Source of the DNA: Psychrobacillus sp044762745
Lineage (GTDB): Bacteria > Bacillota > Bacilli > Bacillales_A > Planococcaceae
Assembly (NCBI RefSeq): GCF_044762745.1
Contig: NZ_JBIWEX010000001.1
Location: forward strand, 1 to 64,000
Direction: 5' to 3'
Length of the DNA: 64,000 nt
The position numbers were made by a program, and so were the translations under genes. Shown piece after piece: positions 50,533 to 59,537 of the stretch (the first letter of the stretch is position 1; the number at the start of each line of letters is the position of its first letter). The notes under the pieces were generated by a model, which saw nothing but the letters and a program-made list of their open reading frames with translations, was not told the DNA's origin and made no database searches.

Positions 50533-51857
50533 TATGTTGCCTCCTCTTCTGCGACTTCTCGTACGACAATACGAGAGCCTTCTACTTTAATAATTGTAAC
50601 ATGTTTATCCTTCGCTACAAAACTACCATCGGATACTGCATCGATTCGCTCATTGTCGATACGTATAGTTCCGGCTGGTCTAAGGGCTGTCATAGTAACG
50701 GCCACTTTGCCAATTAAATCAATTCGATTTTCGTTGGACACATATCCTTGCTCCGTTGTTGTAGCGTCTGACAAGATAATCTTGTTAAACGCTTTCAACC
50801 GCTTACCAAAGAATTTCATAATAATCACCATTCCCATTATAGCTACTGTTAAAGCAATTAATACAGCAATACTCATTTGCACAATATTGCCTCCTGCTAG
50901 TATTATACTAAAAATAATAGCAGCTGCACCTAATATACCACTAATTCCACCAGGCAAGAAGAATTCGGCTATGATTAAGAGAACACCAATAACAAAAATA
51001 ATTATTGTTTCATAGCCTGCAAGACCAGCAACTAGATGTCCAAAAAAGAAAAGTCCAATTGAGATTAGCGCCATCGTTCCAGCAACTCCAAAACCCGGAG
51101 AATACAGTTCAACGATTAATCCTAAACTTGCAATAGATAATAAAATCGGCACGATAATTGGATGTGTAATAAATCGTGCAACTGATTCCATAAATGTCTC
51201 TTCTGTTTCAACGACATTCGCCTTGGCAAGATTCGTTTTCTCTAGCAATTCTCCTAATGATTTAACCGTCCCATTCGAGTAACCTACTTCTAGCGCTTCA
51301 GCGGAAGTAAGCGTTAATAATTGACCAGGACCAGCTCTAAACTCTGGCAAATCAACCGAATCATCTACCATCGCTTGCGCATAGACCGAATTTTTACCAG
51401 TAAGCTCGGCTGCATTGATCATTTTCGCTTTCCAGGCACTTTTTGCTTTCTCATCTGCAGCATTTCCGGCACTATCAATTACAGCTGCAGCGCCAATCGT
51501 TCCACTTGGGGTCATGTAAATCTCATCTGTATGTAGTGCTAAATATGCCCCTGCCGATAATGCTTCCGTGTTAATATAGGCAATTTTTCGAATGGAAGTA
51601 GCGTCGAGTAAATTAGTTATTTTCTCCGCTGAATCTACAAATCCACCCGGTGTATTCAATTCAAATATTATAGCATCTGCTTTTGCATCTTCCGCTTCTT
51701 CTATCGATCGTTTCAGAAAAGCGTATAAGCCTTTTTCCACTTCTTTATAGACCGGAATTTTATAAACAGTGGGAGAATTGGCAATGACAGAAGGAGCAAC
51801 TAGGAAAAATGAAAATAACAATAAACAGAAAGAAATAATGTACCGTGACAATTTCAT
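50532..51857 (-). CDS. yqeZ: NfeD family membrane-bound serine protease-like protein (YqeZ)
   Basis: 441 residues with a signal peptide (1-26), a ClpP-like protease domain (FELNTPGGFVDSAEKI; catalytic serine in INTEALSAGAYLAL), four to five membrane helices, and a C-terminal OB-fold NfeD domain (residues ~370-441). Long-form NfeD, always paired with a flotillin; here directly upstream of floA. The ATG at 51857 follows GAAGGGAGG. Preceded by a perfect sigma-W-type promoter. Confidence 0.93.
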   Translation of the reverse strand: MKLSRYIISFCLLLFSFFLVAPSVIANSPTVYKIPVYKEVEKGLYAFLKRSIEEAEDAKADAIIFELNTPGGFVDSAEKITNLLDATSIRKIAYINTEALSAGAYLALHTDEIYMTPSGTIGAAAVIDSAGNAADEKAKSAWKAKMINAAELTGKNSVYAQAMVDDSVDLPEFRAGPGQLLTLTSAEALEVGYSNGTVKSLGELLEKTNLAKANVVETEETFMESVARFITHPIIVPILLSIASLGLIVELYSPGFGVAGTMALISIGLFFFGHLVAGLAGYETIIIFVIGVLLIIAEFFLPGGISGILGAAAIIFSIILAGGNIVQMSIAVLIALTVAIMGMVIIMKFFGKRLKAFNKIILSDATTTEQGYVSNENRIDLIGKVAVTMTALRPAGTIRIDNERIDAVSDGSFVAKDKHVTIIKVEGSRIVVREVAEEEAT

Positions 51858-51894
51858 CCTTAAACCTCCCTTCATCTATATGTATATTAACGTT

Positions 51895-51920
51895 TACGGA
51901 TGAGAACAACAAAAGTTTCA
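51895..51920 (-). promoter_or_regulatory. Sigma-W-type promoter of yqeZ-floA-yqfB
   Basis: Minus strand: -35 TGAAAC (51920-51915), 16-bp spacer, -10 CGTA (51898-51895). This is the consensus for the extracytoplasmic sigma factor W of Bacillus, known to drive the same operon in B. subtilis. The start codon is about 37 bp downstream of the -10. Confidence 0.88.
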
Positions 51921-51932
51921 TAAAATGAAAAT

Positions 51933-51960
51933 AAACCGAGAAAATAAATTTTCTCGGTTT
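51933..51960 (-). terminator. Terminator of rpsU
   Basis: AAACCGAGAAAAT pairs perfectly with ATTTTCTCGGTTT around AA, T-rich on the minus strand. It insulates rpsU from the sigma-W operon. Confidence 0.85.
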
Positions 51961-52022
51961 ACATAATTGTAAATGTTAATCATACAGTACGTGTTTTGAA
52001 CGTAGGGATGGTTGGGATTAAT

Positions 52023-52196
52023 TTACCACTTACGTTTACGTGCAGCTTCTGATTTCTTTTTACGTTTCACGCTTGGTTTTTCATAAAACTCGCGCTTTCT
52101 TACCTCTTGAATTGTACCACTTTTAGATACAGTACGTTTGAAGCGGCGAAGAGCATCTTCAAGCGATTCGTTTTTACGAACGACAGTTTTTGACAT
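52023..52196 (-). CDS. rpsU: 30S ribosomal protein S21
   Basis: 57-residue, highly basic protein of the small subunit that takes part in start-site selection. MSKTVVRKNESLEDALRRFKRTV is the standard N-terminus and the C-terminus is a Lys/Arg-rich tail. ATG at 52196 after GGGAGGGAAAAAGAG; the longer frame to 52220 uses sequence upstream of the RBS. yqeY, which follows rpsU in B. subtilis, is absent. Confidence 0.97.
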   Translation of the reverse strand: MSKTVVRKNESLEDALRRFKRTVSKSGTIQEVRKREFYEKPSVKRKKKSEAARKRKW

Positions 52197-52300
52197 CTCT
52201 TTTTCCCTCCCTCCGAACACACGTCAAGCACATAACCTTGTGTTATGTACTAAAAAATTATACCGTATACTTTAACTCTGGTCAATACTTTGATACAAAA

Positions 52301-52972
52301 TTAATAATCAGATTTACTTTCCAACCCTTGTACAATTTCTACACCTGAGCTTGCACCAATTCTAGTTGCTCCTGCGTCTACCATTGCCTGTAAATCTGAT
52401 AGGCTACGAACACCACCTGAAGCTTTTACTCCTAGTTCTGGTCCAACTGCACTTCTCATAAGCTTCACGGCACTTACCGTTGCACCACCTGTTGAAAACC
52501 CAGTAGAAGTTTTGACAAAATCCGCTCCTGCAAGTTTTGAGATTTCACTAGCTCTCAAAATTTCTTCGTCCGTTAATAAGCAAGTTTCTAAAATAACTTT
52601 CACAATTGCTTTTCCTTTTGCAGCTTGTACTACAGCCTCGATATCTTTTTGCACGTAGTCATATTCTCGATCTTTTAAAGCACCGACGTTAATAACCATA
52701 TCGATTTCTTCTGCACCATTTTCGATTGCATTTGTCGTTTCAAATGCTTTTACTTCTGTTGTACTTGCACCAAGCGGGAATCCAATTACAGTACAAACTT
52801 TTACTGGTGAATCTTGTAATAGTTTCGCACTTACATTTACCCAAGTTGGATTTACACAAACTGATGCAAACGTATATGTTTTTGCTTCCTCACAAAGTTT
52901 TTCAATTTGGTTTCTAGTTGCGTCTTGTTTTAATAATGTATGGTCGATTAATGCTGCAATATTTTGAGTCAT
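52301..52972 (-). CDS. deoC: Deoxyribose-phosphate aldolase
   Basis: Cleaves deoxyribose-5-phosphate to acetaldehyde and glyceraldehyde-3-phosphate in deoxynucleoside breakdown. TIM barrel of 223 residues: IDHTLLKQDAT, CVNPTWV, CTVIGFPLGA, with the active-site lysines in VKVILETCLL and DFVKTSTGF. The ATG at 52972 follows GGAAGGAG. In B. subtilis deoC (dra) is elsewhere; placement between mtaB and rpsU is a local difference. Confidence 0.96.
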   Translation of the reverse strand: MTQNIAALIDHTLLKQDATRNQIEKLCEEAKTYTFASVCVNPTWVNVSAKLLQDSPVKVCTVIGFPLGASTTEVKAFETTNAIENGAEEIDMVINVGALKDREYDYVQKDIEAVVQAAKGKAIVKVILETCLLTDEEILRASEISKLAGADFVKTSTGFSTGGATVSAVKLMRSAVGPELGVKASGGVRSLSDLQAMVDAGATRIGASSGVEIVQGLESKSDY

Positions 52973-53024
52973 TATATAATCTCCTTCCAAGTTGTACGTA
53001 CCTCTTTATCATAATAGAGAATCT

Positions 53025-53056
53025 AAAAAAAAGCCAGTGAGATTATTCTCACTGAC
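53025..53056 (-). terminator. Terminator of mtaB
   Basis: GCCAGTGAG pairs with CTCACTGAC around ATTATT; A-run at 53025-53032 gives the minus-strand U-tract. Confidence 0.85.
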
Positions 53057-54400
53057 TTATACGAGTTGTTCTTCTACATTTTCAAGTACACGAACAAATT
53101 GCCCTTCATTATATGGATAACCAGCCTTTGTTATTTTCACACGTACTAGTTTTCCGATTAACTCTTCAGAACCAGGAATGACCACTTTCAAATAATTATC
53201 TGTATATCCCTCATATAAATTACTTTCGTGATCTAGTTTATATTTTTCTTCCGGGATAATTTCTAATACTTCCCCTTCAAAACGGGATGCATATTCTGCA
53301 GCTAATTGGTCATTTAACGCGATTAAACGGTGAACACGTTCATTTTTTATATCTTCATCTACTTGATTGTCCATTCTTGCAGCAGGTGTACCAGTTCGTT
53401 TCGAATAAGGGAACACATGAAGTTCTGAGAATTTTTGGTCCCGAATAAAGTTAAATGTTTCCATAAATTCTTCTTCTGATTCACCTGGGAAACCAACAAT
53501 TACATCTGATGTAATTGCTAAATCAGGAAGTGCTTCTCTTAGTCTATCTAATCTATTCGCAAAAAACTCCATCGTATATTTTCTACGCATTCTTTTGAGT
53601 ACAGTATCTGAACCAGATTGAATCGGAATGTGTAAATGTCTTACGACAATTTTAGAATCTCGTAAAACGTCAATTACTTCATCTGTTAATTGGCTCGCCT
53701 CAATCGAACTAATACGAAGGCGTTCTAATCCTTTTACTTTCGATTCGATATCTCTTAGTAGTTGGGCTAAATTATAGTCTTTTAAGTCCTCACCATAACC
53801 ACCGGTATGAATGCCAGTTAATACTATTTCTAAATAACCTGCATCTACAAGTTGCTGGGCTTGATGAACCACTTCTTCTGGATCCCTTGAACGCATTAAT
53901 CCACGAGCCCACGGAATAATACAGAAAGTACAGAAGTTGTTACAGCCTTCTTGAATTTTCAATGATGCACGCGTACGATCCGTAAAAGCAGGAACGTCTA
54001 ACTCTTCGTATACTCGGTTTTTCATAATATTCCCGACAGCATTTATAGGCTTACGCTCTGTTTTATACTGTTCAATATAATCAAGCATTTTCGTACGTTC
54101 TTGTGTTCCTACGACGATATCTACCCCTGGAATTGCCATAATTTCAGCAGGTGACGTTTGTGCGTAGCAGCCTGTTACACAAATAACAGCATCTGGATTT
54201 TGACGAATCGCCCGACGAATCACTTGTCGGCTTTTTTTATCTCCAGTATTTGTTACTGTGCATGTATTAATCACATATACATCTGATTGTTTTTCAAAAT
54301 CAGTACGGTCATAACCGTTTTCTTTAAATAGTTGCCATATAGCCTCTGTTTCATAGTGGTTAACTTTACAGCCTAAAGTATGGAATGCAACGGATGACAA
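53057..54400 (-). CDS. mtaB: tRNA t6A37 methylthiotransferase MtaB
   Basis: Adds a methylthio group to t6A at position 37 of ANN-reading tRNAs, giving ms2t6A. 447 residues: N-terminal UPF0004 domain with cysteines (FHTLGCKVNHYE, VINTCTVTN, VTGCYAQ), a radical SAM core with CNNFCTFCIIPWARG, and a C-terminal TRAM domain. UUG start at 54400 after GAGGTGTGAGG. 15 bp after rsmE. Equivalent of B. subtilis YqeV. Confidence 0.95.
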   Translation of the reverse strand: MSSVAFHTLGCKVNHYETEAIWQLFKENGYDRTDFEKQSDVYVINTCTVTNTGDKKSRQVIRRAIRQNPDAVICVTGCYAQTSPAEIMAIPGVDIVVGTQERTKMLDYIEQYKTERKPINAVGNIMKNRVYEELDVPAFTDRTRASLKIQEGCNNFCTFCIIPWARGLMRSRDPEEVVHQAQQLVDAGYLEIVLTGIHTGGYGEDLKDYNLAQLLRDIESKVKGLERLRISSIEASQLTDEVIDVLRDSKIVVRHLHIPIQSGSDTVLKRMRRKYTMEFFANRLDRLREALPDLAITSDVIVGFPGESEEEFMETFNFIRDQKFSELHVFPYSKRTGTPAARMDNQVDEDIKNERVHRLIALNDQLAAEYASRFEGEVLEIIPEEKYKLDHESNLYEGYTDNYLKVVIPGSEELIGKLVRVKITKAGYPYNEGQFVRVLENVEEQLV

Positions 54401-54415
54401 GTCCTCACACCTCTT

Positions 54416-55156
54416 TCATTCATATTCATAAGAAATTGCAGCTAGCGCATATAACGGTGCAGTTTCTGTTCGTAGAATCCTTGGTCCAAGCGCAATGGGT
54501 TGAAACTTATTTTCTAGCAATAGTTGTACTTCCTGTCGATCGAGCCCACCTTCTGGGCCAAAAACGATTAGTATCGATTGTTTATCATACACCTTTTTTA
54601 ATTGGTCGGCAAACTTTTGTCGCTTGATCAGCTTTGCGTCTTCTTCATCTGCAACAAATTTCACGTCATACGATTTGGAAATTTCCAAAAGCTCGGTTAA
54701 AGAGATTGGTTTATGTATTAGTGGAATAAAAGAACGATGAGATTGTTCCGCGGCTTCTTTTGCGATTTTTTGTAAACGAGCAATTTTTTTCTCATTTTTT
54801 TGCTTGTCCCATTTCACGATAGAGCGTTTTGCTTCCAATGGATAAAGTGTATGCATCCCGAGCTCCGTAGCTTTTTGGGTAATCAACTCTAACTTATCGC
54901 CCTTGGGTAGCCCACAAACGATGGAAACTTTCACAGGCATTTCATTGGATTGTTCATGTGTTTCTTTTATTTGTAAAAGTACAGATTTGGAGGTTCCTTC
55001 AATAATGGTCATTGTATAGGTTTTACCACCTGCAACTACATAAACTTCATCTCCAGAAGACATGCGCATCACCTGAATCATATGATGCGCATCTTCTCCT
55101 GAAATCGTCACTGTATTATTTTCTTCTAAAGGTTCATTTGTAAAATAACGTTGCAT
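54416..55156 (-). CDS. rsmE: 16S rRNA (uracil(1498)-N3)-methyltransferase RsmE
   Basis: SPOUT-class methyltransferase for U1498 of 16S rRNA. 246 residues: N-terminal PUA-like domain (TISGEDAHHMIQVMRM), then the knotted SPOUT domain with SIVCGLPKGDKLELITQKATELG, VFGPEGGLDRQEV and ALGPRILRTETAPLYAL. The ATG at 55156 follows AAGGAGACACTT. Between prmA and mtaB as in B. subtilis (yqeU). Confidence 0.95.
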   Translation of the reverse strand: MQRYFTNEPLEENNTVTISGEDAHHMIQVMRMSSGDEVYVVAGGKTYTMTIIEGTSKSVLLQIKETHEQSNEMPVKVSIVCGLPKGDKLELITQKATELGMHTLYPLEAKRSIVKWDKQKNEKKIARLQKIAKEAAEQSHRSFIPLIHKPISLTELLEISKSYDVKFVADEEDAKLIKRQKFADQLKKVYDKQSILIVFGPEGGLDRQEVQLLLENKFQPIALGPRILRTETAPLYALAAISYEYE

Positions 55157-55166
55157 AAGTGTCTCC

Positions 55167-56111
55167 TTACTTAACAAGCTTTCTAGAAATGATTGTAACC
55201 CAGTCTTCCATCATCATTACTTCTTCAATTTCGAATCCTGCTTGCTGCAAGGAATTACGAACATCTTCTTTTTTCGTTGCAATAATACCTGACGTAATAA
55301 ATAGTCCACCATCTTTTACGATAGAATAGGCATCGTTTGTAAACGTCATAATAATTTCTGCTAATATATTCGCAACGACGATATCTGCTTGTTCCTTTAC
55401 ATTATCTAGTAAATTACCATGTGTTACTTGAACCATGTCGTTAACTTTATTTAGTGCGATGTTTTCTTTTGCAGATTGAACAGCTACTTCATCCAGATCT
55501 AGTGCATGAATGGATGTAGCTCCTAATTTTGCTGCTCCTATGGAAAGAACTCCTGATCCAGTCCCCACATCAATGACGCTGTTTCCTTTTTGCACTGTTT
55601 TTTCAAGTGCTTGTAAACACATAACAGTTGTAGGGTGTGTTCCTGTTCCAAATGCCATTCCTGGATCCAGTTCAATGATCAATTCGTCTGTATTCACACG
55701 CTCATAGTCTTCCCAAGTAGGTACGATTGTAAAACGATTCGATATTTTCACTGGATGGTAGTATTTTTTCCAAGCAGTAGCCCAATCTTCTTCATCTACT
55801 TCTTGCACGGTTACACGATTATGACCAAGATCGATATTAAAGTTTTGTAAGTTGTTAATCGCAAGTTTGATCTCTTCTACTGTTTCCAGTAGAAAACTAG
55901 TTTCCGCTAAATAAGCTTTCACTCGAACGCCATCTACAGGGAAATCGTCTGGATTTAAGCTATAGATTTCACCAAATACATCTTCTCTTTCTCTTAATAA
56001 CTCTTCCGAATCTTCAATAACTACTCCACTTGCCCCAGCCTCATGCAAAATATTACTTATTGCTTCCACTGCCTCATTCGTCGTATGAATGGATAGTTCA
56101 GACCATTTCAC
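55167..56111 (-). CDS. prmA: Ribosomal protein L11 methyltransferase PrmA
   Basis: Trimethylates ribosomal protein L11. 314 residues: an N-terminal substrate-recognition domain, linker, then a class I methyltransferase with motif I VIDVGTGSGVLSIGA, the AFGTGTHPTT substrate loop and VVANILAEII. GTG start at 56111 with GGAGTGGGCGCAA upstream. 14 bp after dnaJ, a linkage conserved in Firmicutes. Confidence 0.95.
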   Translation of the reverse strand: MKWSELSIHTTNEAVEAISNILHEAGASGVVIEDSEELLREREDVFGEIYSLNPDDFPVDGVRVKAYLAETSFLLETVEEIKLAINNLQNFNIDLGHNRVTVQEVDEEDWATAWKKYYHPVKISNRFTIVPTWEDYERVNTDELIIELDPGMAFGTGTHPTTVMCLQALEKTVQKGNSVIDVGTGSGVLSIGAAKLGATSIHALDLDEVAVQSAKENIALNKVNDMVQVTHGNLLDNVKEQADIVVANILAEIIMTFTNDAYSIVKDGGLFITSGIIATKKEDVRNSLQQAGFEIEEVMMMEDWVTIISRKLVK

Positions 56112-56125
56112 TTGCGCCCACTCCT

Positions 56126-57244
56126 TTATTCGCCTTTTATCGTTCTTTTGATTTTATCAAATAATGAACTGCCTTGCTCTTCCGGAATATCCCCGCTAAT
56201 TTCTGCAAACTCACGAAGTAATTGCTTTTGTTTTTCCGTTAATTTCTTCGGTGTTATTACTTTCACTACAACATGTTGATCGCCAGTGCCATAACCGTGG
56301 ACATTTTTGACACCTTTTCCTTTTAGGCGGAATGTAGTTTGAGATTGCGTACCTGCAGGAATTTTTAGTTTCACTTTCCCTTGAACGGTAGGTACTTCTA
56401 TTTCGTCCCCTAGTGCAGATTGAGCAAATGTTAGTGGTAGTTCATAATAAATATCGTCGCCATCTCGTTCAAACCGTGGATCGGCTTTTACACGGAATAC
56501 AATATATAGGTCACCTGCCGGTCCACCATTTACGCCAGGTTCACCTTGACCACTTACACGAAGTTGTTGACCATCGTCCACACCAGCTGGAATTGTGACT
56601 TTAATTTTTTTGCGTTTATTTACAGTACCTTTTCCGTGACAAGTTGAACATTTTTCTTTAATAAGTTTCCCAGTACCTTCACAATAATGACATGCGCGTT
56701 TCGTTTGAATACGTCCAAATGGAGTGTCTTGTGTTACATTTACTTGACCATGACCATTACAATGCGAACATTTTTCAGGTTGAGTTCCTGGTTTTGCACC
56801 AGTTCCGGAACATGTATCACATGTTTCTTCTTTTGCAACATCAATTTCTGTTTCTTTTCCAAAAACAGCTTCTTCGAATTCAATTGTCATGGAATATTGA
56901 AGGTCGTTTCCTTTTCGAGGTGCATTTGGGTCGCGTCTTCTTGATCCCCCACCACCAAAAAATGAGCTAAAAATATCTTCGAAACCAAAGCCGTCTCCTC
57001 CACCGAATCCACCAAAACCTTGGTTTGGACCGGCATGACCAAATTGATCGTACTGCGCTCGTTTTTGTTCGTCACTTAATACTTCATATGCTTCTGTAAT
57101 TTCTTTGAATTTCGTATCAGCATCTGCTTCTTTGTTAATATCCGGATGATATTGTTTAGAAAGCTTACGATACGCTTTTTTTATCTCATCTTGAGAAGCA
57201 CTTTTGGATACTCCAAGTACTTCATAATAATCACGTTTATCCAT
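56126..57244 (-). CDS. dnaJ: Chaperone DnaJ (Hsp40)
   Basis: Co-chaperone that delivers substrates to DnaK and stimulates its ATPase. 372 residues: J domain with HPD in YHPDINKEAD (residues ~30-39), a Gly/Phe-rich linker, four CxxCxGxG zinc motifs (CDTCSGTG, CSHCNGHG, CHYCEGTG, CSTCHGKG), and the C-terminal substrate-binding domains. Separated from dnaK by 410 bp containing a terminator and a family B repeat; thus probably partly independent expression. Confidence 0.97.
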   Translation of the reverse strand: MDKRDYYEVLGVSKSASQDEIKKAYRKLSKQYHPDINKEADADTKFKEITEAYEVLSDEQKRAQYDQFGHAGPNQGFGGFGGGDGFGFEDIFSSFFGGGGSRRRDPNAPRKGNDLQYSMTIEFEEAVFGKETEIDVAKEETCDTCSGTGAKPGTQPEKCSHCNGHGQVNVTQDTPFGRIQTKRACHYCEGTGKLIKEKCSTCHGKGTVNKRKKIKVTIPAGVDDGQQLRVSGQGEPGVNGGPAGDLYIVFRVKADPRFERDGDDIYYELPLTFAQSALGDEIEVPTVQGKVKLKIPAGTQSQTTFRLKGKGVKNVHGYGTGDQHVVVKVITPKKLTEKQKQLLREFAEISGDIPEEQGSSLFDKIKRTIKGE

Positions 57245-57320
57245 TGTTCACTCTCCTGCTCTTTACCTACTCATAATGAATATTGTAACACGGAAAAATA
57301 ATCTAGTCTAAACTGTTACA

Positions 57321-57590
57321 AATGCGGAAGCGCCTGTCTCTGCCCCGACGGGCAAATGGGAATGGGGTAGGTCTGCCAAGTGCGCCACATCGTGTGGCAA
57401 GGCAGACATAACCCGCGTCGTGCGGGCCAAGGAGGCAGCTCCTCAGCCACCACAGCTTTTTCACATTTGACCCCGAGGGGCAACGCTCTTCTGCGACGAG
57501 CTGTGCGCAGGAGCAAGGCGCTGGAGTCTAGACGTAGATGTTCTTGTAGAAAGTTATTCCACATGTTTTAAAAATTATTATTTCCTAAAC
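57321..57590 (+). repeat. Family B intergenic repeat (copy B5), between dnaK and dnaJ
   Basis: Begins AATGCGGAAGCGCCTGTCTC (like B4) and ends GCGCAGGAGCAAGGCGCTGG then AGTCTAGAC (like B2), then the conserved tail TGTAGAAAGTTATTC and ATTATTTCCTAA (like B3). The interior is GC-rich with nested dyads, e.g. TCTGCC/GGCAGA and CGCGTCGTGCG. It fills most of the 410-bp gap; no coding signal. Confidence 0.8.
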
Positions 57591-57591
57591 A

Positions 57592-57634
57592 GTAAGAAAA
57601 GCCAAAGCCGAATACGGTCTTTGACTTTTCCTTA
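57592..57634 (-). terminator. Terminator after dnaK
   Basis: GAAAAGCCAAAGCCG pairs with CGGTCTTTGACTTTTC (two mismatches) around AATA; minus strand then TTTTC TTAC. Placed before the repeat and dnaJ. Confidence 0.75.
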
Positions 57635-57654
57635 CCGACTAACTAACTCACTAA

Positions 57655-59487
57655 TTACTTGTTGTCTTTATCGTCGTTTACTTCTTCAAATTCAGCGTCT
57701 ACAACACCGTCGTCATTTGCATCAGCTTGAGCGCCACCATTTGCTGCAGCTTCCGCTTGTGCTTGTTCATATAACTTCATTGTAAGCTGTTGAACGATTT
57801 CGTTTAATGCATCTTTTTTCGCTTTAATATCTTCTAAGTTACCAGCTTCTAAAGCAGCTTTTAATGCTTCTTTTGCGTCTTCCGCTGATTTTTTCTCTTC
57901 TTCTGACACTTTATCTTCTAAGTCTTTTAATGTTTTTTCTGTCATAAATACTAATTGATCTGCTTCGTTTTTCACTTCAGCTTCTTCTTTACGAACTTTA
58001 TCCGCTTCTGCGTTAGCTTCCGCTTCTTTTACCATACGCTCGATTTCCTCATCAGATAAAGAAGAGTTCGATTGAATCGTAATGTTTTGTTCTTTTCCAG
58101 TTCCAAGATCTTTTGCTTTAACATTTACGATACCGTTTTTATCGATATCAAATGTTACTTCGATTTGTGGTACGCCACGTGGAGCTGGTGGAATATCCGC
58201 AAGTTGGAAGCGACCAAGTGTTTTGTTATCTGCTGCCATTGGACGTTCACCTTGTAGAACATGAATATCTACTGCTGGTTGGTTATCTGCTGCAGTTGAG
58301 AATGTTTGAGATTTTGAAGTTGGAATTGTCGTATTACGTTCGATTAGTTTCGTAAATACGCCGCCCATTGTTTCAATACCTAAAGAAAGTGGTGTCACGT
58401 CAAGTAATACAACGTCTTTTACATCACCAGTTAATACTCCACCTTGAACAGCAGCTCCCATTGCTACTACTTCATCTGGGTTTACACCTTTATGTGGCTC
58501 TTTACCTGTTTCTTTTTTAATCGCATCTTGTACTGCAGGAATACGAGTAGATCCACCAACAAGGATTACTTTATCGATTTGAGAAGCAGATAATCCAGCA
58601 TCTTTCATCGCTTGACGAGTTGGTACCATTGTACGTTCTACTAAATGAGCTGTTAAATCATCAAATTTTGCACGAGTCATTGTAACTTCTAAGTGAAGTG
58701 GTCCAGCTTCACCAGCTGTTATGAAAGGAAGTGAGATTTGAGTTGATGTAACACCTGACAAATCTTTTTTCGCTTTTTCAGCAGCGTCTTTTAGACGTTG
58801 TACTGCCATTTTATCTTGTGATAAGTCGATACCATTTTCTTTTTTGAATTCTTGTACTAAATAATCCATTAATACTTGGTCAAAATCATCCCCACCAAGA
58901 CGGTTGTCCCCAGCTGTTGCTAGAACTTCAAATACACCGTCTCCAAGTTCAAGGATAGATACGTCGAATGTACCGCCACCTAAATCATAAACAAGGATTT
59001 TTTCGTCGTGATCCATTTTATCTAAACCATATGCTAGAGCAGCTGCAGTTGGTTCGTTAATAATACGTTCTACTTCAAGACCAGCGATACGACCAGCATC
59101 TTTTGTTGCTTGACGCTCTGCATCGTTAAAGTAAGCAGGAACAGTAATAACTGCTTTTGTAACTTTTTCTCCTAAGTATTCTTCTGCGAATCCTTTCAAA
59201 TATTGAAGAATCATTGCAGATACTTCTTGTGGAGTGTAATCTTTATCTTCTGCTGTTACTTTTTCTGTTGTACCCATTAAACGTTTTACAGAAGCAATTG
59301 TATTTGGGTTTGTAATCGATTGACGTTTTGCTACTTCCCCAACTTGTTTTTCGCCATTTTTGAATGCTACAACAGATGGAGTTGTACGATTACCTTCAGG
59401 ATTTGGAATTACTTTTGGCTCTCCGCCTTCTAGTACAGATACACATGAGTTTGTTGTTCCTAAGTCAATACCAATAATTTTAGACAT
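57655..59487 (-). CDS. dnaK: Chaperone DnaK (Hsp70)
   Basis: ATP-driven protein-folding chaperone. 610 residues: nucleotide-binding domain with IGIDLGTTNSCV, VYDLGGGTFDVSILE and VGGSTRIPAVQ; linker DVVLLDVTPLSLGIET; substrate-binding domain; and an acidic C-terminus ending EFEEVNDDKDNK. The gap of the Gram-positive Hsp70 subfamily in the N-terminal quadrant is consistent with a length of 610. Preceded by grpE at 50 bp. Confidence 0.98.
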   Translation of the reverse strand: MSKIIGIDLGTTNSCVSVLEGGEPKVIPNPEGNRTTPSVVAFKNGEKQVGEVAKRQSITNPNTIASVKRLMGTTEKVTAEDKDYTPQEVSAMILQYLKGFAEEYLGEKVTKAVITVPAYFNDAERQATKDAGRIAGLEVERIINEPTAAALAYGLDKMDHDEKILVYDLGGGTFDVSILELGDGVFEVLATAGDNRLGGDDFDQVLMDYLVQEFKKENGIDLSQDKMAVQRLKDAAEKAKKDLSGVTSTQISLPFITAGEAGPLHLEVTMTRAKFDDLTAHLVERTMVPTRQAMKDAGLSASQIDKVILVGGSTRIPAVQDAIKKETGKEPHKGVNPDEVVAMGAAVQGGVLTGDVKDVVLLDVTPLSLGIETMGGVFTKLIERNTTIPTSKSQTFSTAADNQPAVDIHVLQGERPMAADNKTLGRFQLADIPPAPRGVPQIEVTFDIDKNGIVNVKAKDLGTGKEQNITIQSNSSLSDEEIERMVKEAEANAEADKVRKEEAEVKNEADQLVFMTEKTLKDLEDKVSEEEKKSAEDAKEALKAALEAGNLEDIKAKKDALNEIVQQLTMKLYEQAQAEAAANGGAQADANDDGVVDAEFEEVNDDKDNK

Positions 59488-59537
59488 AAATAGTTCCTCC
59501 TAAATATAAAGTGCTTATAGTCATTTTGATATAAATT

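Noticed and set aside
57316..57571. Open frames in both strands between dnaK and dnaJ
   Set aside because: Arg/Leu-rich translations of the GC-rich B5 repeat, not a gene.
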